Source: Xiphias gladius (Eukaryota > Chordata > Actinopteri > Istiophoriformes > Xiphiidae). From it: 64,000 nucleotides of DNA. Where the stretch lies: positions 9,037,026 through 9,101,025 of the forward strand of contig NC_053406.1 of the NCBI RefSeq assembly GCF_016859285.1. Reading direction: 5' to 3'. Below the pieces are notes generated by a model. It made no database searches. It was given only the letters and a program-made list of their open reading frames with translations, and had not been told where the DNA came from. Shown here piece by piece: positions 55,980-64,000 of the stretch. How positions within the stretch are numbered: the stretch's first letter is position 1; every line of letters starts with the position of its first letter. A program made the position numbers and the translations under genes.

Positions 55980-58900
55980 GTTTGTACCATGCCATGCATT
56001 CCACAGACACACATTAAACCTGTCCCCTCTTCTACTATTCTTCTCCCTCTGGGAGTGCAGAGGTTTGCACCGTGGAACAAAATCATTCTACGGAAAGCTT
56101 ATGTCCACGAATTCCACATCCTGTCACAGCCTGCACAGTTGGCAATTACATGCCGTGAGGCCACCGCTTCTGGCTCTGGCTTCTCTGGGCTGACTTTCTT
56201 TTTTTTTTTTTTTTCCATTTTCCTCACTCCTTCACATTTAAACAGAGTGGCACTCCACTTGTGTCAAAGACCAACTTTGTCATTTCAAAGCTTGACAAAT
56301 GTGAGTTTAATTATGGACCATGAGGTGCAGCAGAGTATGGTGGTGCAGGGCTGATAACCTGTGTGACTAGTTCTTTATCTCAAGCTTATTGCGCTGCCCT
56401 TTCTGTAACAATATATCTCAGCTCAGTCACACGGGTTGGTCCGAGGTTTGTATTTGTTTTTCACATATTTCTGCATAGTAACTTTGATTAAAGCAAGAAC
56501 GAGAGGCATTTGACCGCCTGATATCCTGCCACAGTCACAGTCGTGCATTAAAGATACCTTGCTAATGAAGCCATTAATTGAGTTAATGCAATAATCGGCA
56601 AAGACTACTGTGTTAACATACTTTACACAATACATAGGCATTTTGATATGGATTTTAGCTAGCAAAGTAGAAGGAGTGGCATCTGTTTTTCTCACTGATA
56701 TACCTCTAAGTATAGCTGTGGTGTAAGAGTTATTCTCAGACACGCACGTACACATGTGTACACGTTCCTGCCAATTTTGTGGACAATAAAATGCTTACAC
56801 ATCATACAGTAAGATAAGCAAACTGCTTTATTGTCACATTGCTCTGCTGCATTCAGAAACACTTCCCCATCCATAGACCACTGCAGTAATCAGACTCCAG
56901 CAAAAACTATGTAAACATCAAAGTGTAGAGCCATGGGTCTATATTCAGATTTCATCCTGCCCCTCAAAGTAGTTTATCCTAGCAATTGTTAGCTAGCATC
57001 TGGCTTGATGATTGCACTTCTTACTTGAAATGGATATTGCTCCTGCTTGCCCTCCATTGTGGCCTAAACGACATGTGGTTCATGTATCCTTGTATAATAG
57101 GTGAAGACTGGAATGCAGCTCCACTGATGTTCATTGTCATTTCTCCCTGTGGAATGTAAATGTTGACACAGAAGTGCAGTCAGTTGGTCAAAAGTTCAAC
57201 AGTTTGACCTAGTTGAGAAAGCAGTTCAGTAATGCATACCAATTTTAAGCTGCCTTTATATTTTCAGTCGATAGAAACCTCCTGCTATCCCATTCGTACA
57301 GCCTTATATCCACTGACCACTTTTAGTGCTCATCCGTTGGTTCATATCCTCGGGTTATGAGGCACACGATGTTCATCCATCTGCGTTATGATTAACTGCT
57401 GTTGTCAGAGAGGTGACTCCCGTCTCCCACTGTGACTCACTGACTGGGTGTCTGTGATTATAAGACCTGTCCGGTCTGACGCCAGCAGTATGGCTGCCTC
57501 AGGCTCAAGAATTAAAGCATATGATGTGAGCAAATACACACAGACAGGTGTAATGCATCTGCTTAACACGCTGTTTGCTATCTAACGAGTTCCCTGTGCT
57601 CAGTTTAGAAGCTCTGCATGCCTTGAAGCGACGCCAAACTTGGCTCCTTTGCTGTTCTCCATACACTCTTGCATGAACTTATTATTGATCAGCCTTAAAA
57701 GCAGGGAAATGGCTTCCCCCTCAGTCTCCTTTGTGTCTCGGCTCCAGCTTTTCTCTGCCTTGGCAGTAACTGGAGAGGAATGCAGCTCTAACAGTGATCT
57801 TTGCAGTTTTGCTGTCATATCGTCTTCCTCTGATGTTCTGCTTTTTGACCTCATGTCCCAACAGGCCAGTAGCTGCTGTTTAAAGAATTTAGCAATATTG
57901 TTGTGTATGTCCATGTAAGGATAACAAGATAAAACTTATTGGTGTTGCGATCACTGCCATTTCACTCTATGTTGTGTAATGTTCATAACACTGTGTGTTT
58001 AGTGTCTTGGGATACTAATTTTTCAAGTCTTCACTTGTTCCTCTAATCCCTTGCACAATGTTTTTTGTTTTCTTTTGAAGTCTGCTATCAGTGGCAGAAG
58101 CTAAGTAGAATTTCAGCTTGTGGGCAGTCACTGTTACTCCCTAAAATCTATTTTAATATTCCGAGTGTTAAGCAGAGAAATACTTGGGTACTATAAGATA
58201 CTTTCGATTTTGTACATTAATGCTGATGTTTTTTGGTTAGAGCTCTGTAAAACTGCGTTCTATTTAGCAGACTGACAAATTTGTGATTCACCTTGATTGT
58301 GTTTTGCAAACTGTACCTGAATACATGGGAGACATTCTCTATGCCTGAAAATATTACTCTTTTTACTGTGAACATAATCAGCCTTTTTTAATTTGTTTTT
58401 GAACCAAATTAATCCTAATATCCACACTTGCCCCCGTGCCCCAGGAGCAATAACAATTTGAGGGAACTCTGTGGAAACTCTTACCTATAATGGATTAAGA
58501 GTAATGGCTTTATTTCATACGTCATAAAGAGTTGCTTGTTGATATGCAATTCAAGAGACTCAGTGCATCGCCGTAAAGTAGGTCTGACAGTGTGTCTAAA
58601 TGATCACAAAGCCCCATGTGCTTCATCACTCCACGCGCATCATTATTAAAATGGTCCTGCCTTGTGAGTTTGTTTCCCACAACACCCAATCACTGCTACC
58701 CCCTCCCCTGAACAATTATACCCCTCTTGGTCCTCCCACCTCTCATACTCATAAATAGGCCATTATGCCAGCCTGCCTCTTGGATTAGACGCTTTGCTAC
58801 AGGAGTTGCTCAACATACAAAACTTTCTATCGTCTATTTGGTGACAAATCCAGTTTCTTTGGTGGTAGCCGATGGTTTCCTTTTTTACTTGTGCCTCTGG

Positions 58901-59260
58901 GCTGTTATGTTTTCTCCGTATGGTATTGTTTCGTCAGCGATCACCTATTTTAAACGTAACCTTTACCCTAACTAGCATGTTGGACATGTCTCACCCATAC
59001 TAAGTAGCTGTTCAGTGAGCTTGGTGTTTTGAAACTCCTGTTGAATCTTTTGACACAGGAAGTTACGTGCGAAAAATTGTGTAAATTGTGAGTAATGAGT
59101 AATGTGGATACAGTCTTAGATCATGGTATATCATGCAATTTCATCAAAATGTATACATATATTGACATTATAGAACAAATAAACCAGTCCTTTCTCAGGC
59201 AAATACGTCAACAATTCTCTTGTTCAAGCTGTTCAAATTAGGATTTGTTTCTTTTCTTTT
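55980..59260. other. Non-coding or intronic, no gene confirmed
   Basis: If a gene starts at 55.2 kb, this is its first intron. One reverse-strand open frame (57600-57914) is listed separately. Other frames are short. Confidence 0.4.
57600..57914 (-). other. Unrecognised 104-codon open frame with coding-like composition
   Basis: The minus strand reads MDIHNNIAKFFKQQLLACWD to ...ASRHAELLN and stops. It is charged and mixed (many K, E, S and L), unlike the repeat-driven frames nearby, with possible helices. No splice acceptor or promoter is obvious upstream and no family is recognised. It could be an exon, a transposon or gene fossil, or chance. Confidence 0.2.
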
Positions 59261-59267
59261 TTATATC

Positions 59268-59430
59268 TTTGTAAATTAAATATCTTTCTGTTTGGATTGT
59301 TGGTTGGACAAAACAAGCAATTTGAAGACATCGCCATGGGCACCAGGAAATATGGTGGGCATTTTTGGTTTTTAGTTCTTTTATAAACTAAACGACTAAT
59401 GGTTTCATTAAAATAAATAATTGATAAATT
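59268..59430 (-). repeat. Partial copy, 'aatcgattaatcg' family
   Basis: Contains 'tggattgttggttggacaaaacaagcaatttgaagacatcgcc' and 'ttataaactaaacgactaatgg', matching one half of the family in reverse orientation. The other half is missing. Confidence 0.6.
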
Positions 59431-60034
59431 GTTCAAAAATGAACAGCATTCTTAGCTATTGAGATATACATTTTCCAGAGACTCAAATGAGAACCCTTAC
59501 GTAGATAAAATAACCAGATGGGGTTGTCTGCTTATGGTTAATTCAGTAATTGGAATACCTGACAAATCTTGGTTCTCCATCAAATGTATATACATTTCCA
59601 TTATTGCTATAAGCAGTTAGAATAAGTAGTCCTCATTGATTGGTCTAATGCAACCAGAGATATTAAACGGATACTTACCTTGGTCTAAATGATCTCAGGG
59701 TATACCTTGTCATTTCACACAACCCTGTTAATAAGTAATGCACGTCCTAATGGCCGTTGCTGGAAAAGATGGAAAACAGGAAGTAAATATTTCTTTGGGG
59801 ATTGTCTAGATAAACGGTAGCATGGCCTGAAGCATAGGAAATTTTAATTTTTTTTCACCCTTTTCAAACTAAAAATACAAATTCAATAATTATAATTTTT
59901 TTAAGAATATATTATATATTGATCTGATACAGATTACTGATACCATTTTTTTTTTTCATTCATTTCACTGACTGACACACTGCTTTATGTTGCCGATTTC
60001 TTGGGATGATTGGAGGTTTTTTTTTTTTTTTCCA

Positions 60035-60350
60035 ATCTAGAGCTGCAGCTCTGATTAATCGATTTAGTCGATTGACAGAAAATTTAATCAGCAACTATTT
60101 TTATAGTTGAAGAATCGTTTTAGTCACTTTTCAATTAAAAAATACCAAACCAGTTCCCTGGTTCCAGCTTCTCTAATGTGAGGATTAGATGCTCTGTTTG
60201 CCATATATTGATAGTAAATTGAATATTTTTATATGTTGTACATTTGTTTGAATAAAAAGAGCTATAATAATACATCAACTTGGGCTGAGAGAAGTTATAA
60301 CTGGCATTTTTTTTCGCTTCTTTCTGACATTTTGTGGACCAAACAATATC
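60035..60350 (-). repeat. Near full copy, 'aatcgattaatcg' family
   Basis: Begins 'agagctgcagctctgattaatcgatttagtcgattgacagaaaattt' and ends near 'gacattttgtggaccaaacaatatc'. The order of blocks is the reverse complement of the copies at 43.18 and 62.03 kb. Confidence 0.75.
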
Positions 60351-61639
60351 TCTCCCGCCAACGTCAATTTATGTCCTCATCGAAGCTGTGGTAGCAGTTA
60401 CCTTAACATTTTAGATTTAACATTTGTTATATATTTTTTGTGGAATAACCTGTACAGCTATGCTGATCTCAACATGATTGTTGCCATTTTTCATGGATGT
60501 AGCAAGGTAGCTAGAAAAAAATCAAGGAAGATGATGTCGCCAATTCTTCATCCCGTCCACAAATCTCCAGTTGGACCCCAACCAGTGGAAATAGTCTCAC
60601 TGGGCACAACACCAGACATATATAAATGCTGAAAATTATATTTCCATTTAAGTTTCTGTATTTTGAGCTTGTTTGACTTCTCTTCTGGCAAAGATCAAGC
60701 CATCATCAGTGTGAAATTGAGCAGAGCTCTACAGTGGACGAAATGAAGTTAAAAGCACATCTGCCATCCCTGTGGTCTTTTCAGCAGTAGCCAGACAAGA
60801 CTGACGTCATTCCGTCTGATGGAGAGTCTGGGTTTAACATTGCAGTGAAACCAAAGCTTGTTGTGGGGAGAAAATGCTATAGTGATATATTGTATGGTCA
60901 GCAATACTAACAGGCACAAAGATACATTGGGTTCATTATGGGGTCCATTGCTTAATGGAGGGTAATGGATGCCAGGAAGCATAAAAGCTGCTTTATGCTG
61001 TCAGCCATCTTAAATATTTCTAGTGTTCAGGTCCTCAGATCTTAACTTGACTTCTTTGGGATGATAGGGGTTGCTGATATAAAGAAAGCTGTATGAGATA
61101 AAACAGTACTGGAGGAAACCCAGTAACTGCTTTACTGGTCTGGTAGGCAGCAGTTTCCTTACATTATCATTAGACACCACTTAAACTGTGGGTATTAAGG
61201 AAGTATATTATTCCCTCAGGAGAGTTTTACCCAATATGGACTAAAGGTTTATCACTAAACCGAGAAAGACAGGCTTGGAAAGGAGAACCTGTTCTGTTGA
61301 AGACTGAGCCATTTTCTGCATGGGTGATATTTTTTTTTTTTTGCATGAATAGTGATGCACATAATCTTGTTTACAAAAACAGTTTTTGCTGCCCGGGATG
61401 CTCCACAAAGCTCACAGTATTTCCCTTTCTGACCGTTTGGAGTCTGAGCAGCAGTCTGGCCTTTCAGTGTGGCATAAGTTAAGTTTGGGAACCCGATTTG
61501 GAGATCAATTGAGTAGTCTGAAGAGGACTATCATTTTGTTAAAGATATTTGTGCTCACTGTTCAGTCATGGGTGATTATGGGCCAGAATGTTTTTTGTGC
61601 TGTTTATGCACAGTTTCAGTGAGTAACGGAACAAACATG

Positions 61640-62012
61640 GACTGGACAATTTATATACAGTACTGCGCATTCGTTTTTCAGTAATATAAGTAATGTGAAA
61701 ATGCTCTGAAAAATAATGTCAAAAAATAATGGTAGGTTGTTCCAGTCATCTTAGGGAACTTGCCTCTGTTTTTCTGTGGATTTAGGCTGTCTCAATGTCT
61801 CTTCATATAATCCCAGATTGACTGGCTGATGTTGAGATCAGGGCTCTGTGGGGGTCATACCATCTGTTGCAGGACTCCTTGTTCTTCTTGTCTCTGAAGA
61901 TAGTTCTTTATTACTTTTGTTATGGCTCTGTGTTTGGGGTCATTGTCTCATGCTGTAGAATGAAATTGGGACTGATCAGATGCCTCCCTGATGGTATTCC
62001 GCGATGGATAAG
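61640..62012 (-). mobile_element. Decayed Tc1-like DNA transposon fragment
   Basis: On the minus strand the DDE end of a Tc1 transposase can be followed through several frames: FILQH near 61960, a degenerate CNRWYDPHRALIS (family pattern LQxMxWPPQSPDLN) near 61850, and an end close to 'tacagtactgcgcattcg'. It carries many changes and is truncated at 62012, just before the repeat starting at 62025. The N-terminal part is absent. Confidence 0.65.
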
Positions 62013-62024
62013 GGTCTAAACATT

Positions 62025-62392
62025 AAGGCTGCAATTTAAGATTATTTTTATAATTGATCAAGCTGCTGATTAGTTGCTCAATTAAATTGGTTGGTTGATC
62101 TGTTTATAAAATATCAGAAAATAGTGTAAATTGCCTTAAGGATATGTTTAGAAATTGCTTATTTTATGCGACCAGCAGTCCAAAACCCAAAATATTCAGT
62201 CTACTGTTATATATGACAAGGAAAAGCAGCAGTTTGAACCAGTAAGTGTTTGGTTTCTTGAGAAACGATTATTATAAAAACACAATTATAAAGATGATTA
62301 TTTTGATGATCAAAACAGTTGCTGATTAATTTTCTGTTGATTGGCTAATTGATTAATCAACTACTAAATATCTGAAATGCCTAAAACTTTTG
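62025..62392 (+). repeat. Near full copy, 'aatcgattaatcg' family
   Basis: Begins 'aaggctgcaatttaagattatttttataattgatcaagctg' and ends 'gattggctaattgattaatcaactac'. It abuts the Tc1 fragment at its left. Confidence 0.75.
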
Positions 62393-62399
62393 CACAGTC

Positions 62400-62977
62400 A
62401 TGTATGTCCATCTTATTCATTGTTTTTTGCTTGGCTTTTGCAAATAATTATCCCAGGGTTGTTCAGTTATCAAGTAACAGGTCTTGTTTGTCATTAGCGC
62501 AAAGCTTTCACATGTGAGAAGAAAGGGTGGGTGGTTTTTAAAAAGAGGTAACACAGAGCAGAGTGGATGGAGTGCAAGCTGGCCAAAAATTGGCAGGGCC
62601 AAAGGGAGGATTATCTAAGTAGCCACTATCTGCAAAGCAGACTAATGTGAGGTCTGCGCACTCATGCCTCAATGTCAGTGCGAAGTTGGGAAATATAAGA
62701 AAGGTATTCCTTTGCTCAACTTTTTCTTTACTCAACTTTGGGCTCAGAGTTGAGTGAAGACATCCTTTCTTCAGTGCAAAGGAAAAGAGTACAAGTCAGG
62801 GCAGCATAGTTTTTCTCAGTGGCTTGTTGTTCATCTGGGAAGTACGCCTGCCTCCTTGGCTCGAGTGGAGGAGGATGTGCTCCAACCTGTAAAAGGAGTT
62901 GAGCTCAGTGAGGAGGACAGAGGTGAGATGGTTCCAAATATGGGCATTGAGTGTGCCAGTCTTTCACCCCCCTGTAT

Positions 62978-63009
<32 letters not shown>

Positions 63010-64000
63010 CCGCCCGCCCTACACTGCCTCAGAAGCAGGAAGGAATTCATTTCAACTCTTGAAGTGGTCAACAAAATGAAAGTTCGTCTATTCAACTTTT
63101 CCACAATGGTCAGTAAACGATGCCAGGCAAAGGATGAGTCAGTGTTCAAAGAATGCTGAGGGGTTTTCTTTGCAGAGGAGTTTCAGCTGGAGACGTTTGA
63201 CTCGATTCAGACAAACATATTGAGAAGAAGAGTTTAAGAATAGCTGTGATAGCCTGGGTGCCTTTTTTTTCTGTGCGGCTGACTCATGGAGGCAGAAAGT
63301 AGTAGCCTACAGCAAGTGTGTGTTTTTAGCAACGTGCTAGGACCTGTGTGAGAAGAAACAGGCATGAGGAAAAGGACAAAGAGGGAGGGAGTGAAGTTAG
63401 CAGAAGAATAGGGCAAAGGATGGCTAGCCGAGATCTACTTTTCCAGCCCTCTCCTTAGTCTAAAGGTTTTTCAGTTTTTATTGAACGTTTTTTTTATTTT
63501 ATTTTAAGTGGCAGGATGACTAGAGAGAAACAACTTGCTTTCCAATTTGCTTTTGAAGTAAAAAAAAAAAAAAATTAATTGTATTACATAGAAAACGTAT
63601 TTGTCTCCGTCCCCTGAAAGGCTATTGCTAAGTATTTGGATATTTCAGCAAGGAGAAAACGTTTGTTTTTCTCATATGCAACAACATCCGGTGGAATCCT
63701 CAGAAATAATTGGCATTTGTGTTTAGATTGCTGTACCTTTTTGTGTTCTCCATCCACCTCATATTTGAAGTAAAGAAGCAGCTGTCTCTAAAAACAGGAA
63801 CTGTACTTTGCAAATTGAAAGCTTATCTGGCACCAACTAATGCAGTCAGCGCCAGTCATTGAATATTGACGTGTGTAACAAACTGTTTTCATTAGATGTA
63901 TGTGGTTCAGAGAGGTTGATTTCAGTGTTGTGGGCCCAGCCAAACGTCACTAACAGCCATATACATGGCCCAAGGGTGGTTTGAGGACAGTGTACTGTCA
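62400..64000. other. No gene confirmed to the window end
   Basis: One splice-bounded open block at 62820-62922 is weakly exon-like. Otherwise only a CA microsatellite and A/T runs (63560-63574) were seen. Confidence 0.4.
62983..63009. repeat. (CA)n microsatellite
   Basis: About 13 CA units. Confidence 0.95.

Noticed and set aside
55815-56354. 179-codon plus-strand frame
   Set aside because: It runs through a common repeat fragment and a T-run that yields poly-Phe; no family similarity.

Overview
The window looks like nuclear DNA of a ray-finned fish, probably a percomorph teleost. The genes have vertebrate exon structure with GT-AG introns that are mostly short. Long CA/GT microsatellites are frequent, decayed Tc1-type transposons are present, and several interspersed repeats typical of percomorph genomes recur. 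No virus-derived element was recognised.

Eight protein-coding genes can be supported. From left to right they are: dact3 (+, 2611-11628), a Wnt/Dishevelled modulator; a C5a-receptor-like GPCR (-, 15059-16096, with a 5'UTR exon and TATA box to about 16420); an LBH-family transcription cofactor (-, 18038-19372, three coding exons); a small C1q-domain protein without signal peptide (+, 27279-28576); polr2i, the RPB9 subunit of RNA polymerase II (+, 29022-32184); a leaderless peptidoglycan-recognition amidase, pglyrp5 type (+, 33100-34121); a FoxG1-family forkhead gene (+, 36959-38167); and snrpd2, the Sm-D2 core splicing protein (+, 44182-46626). All exon junctions given were read directly and keep frame.

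From recalled human maps, the relatives of dact3, c5ar1, pglyrp and snrpd2 lie in 19q13.32 and POLR2I lies on 19q13, so this is probably a rearranged 19q13-like block. The lbh and foxg1 genes are guests relative to that human arrangement. Three of the eight genes are innate-immune (c5ar1, C1q-domain, pglyrp5), two are housekeeping (polr2i, snrpd2) and three are developmental regulators (dact3, lbh, foxg1).

The right third (46.9-64 kb) has no confidently identified gene. It holds two GC-rich promoter-like islands (49.68-49.96 kb and 54.65-55.64 kb), of which the second may start a gene running off the right edge. It also has scattered repeats and decayed Tc1 pieces. The most instructive repeat locus is 42.5-43.9 kb, where three repeat families appear nested one inside another. 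I did not find a clearly new biological system. The best leads are the divergent foxg1 paralogue, the leaderless immune genes, the extended LBH protein, the start codon of snrpd2 split by an intron, and a few unexplained open frames and hairpins.
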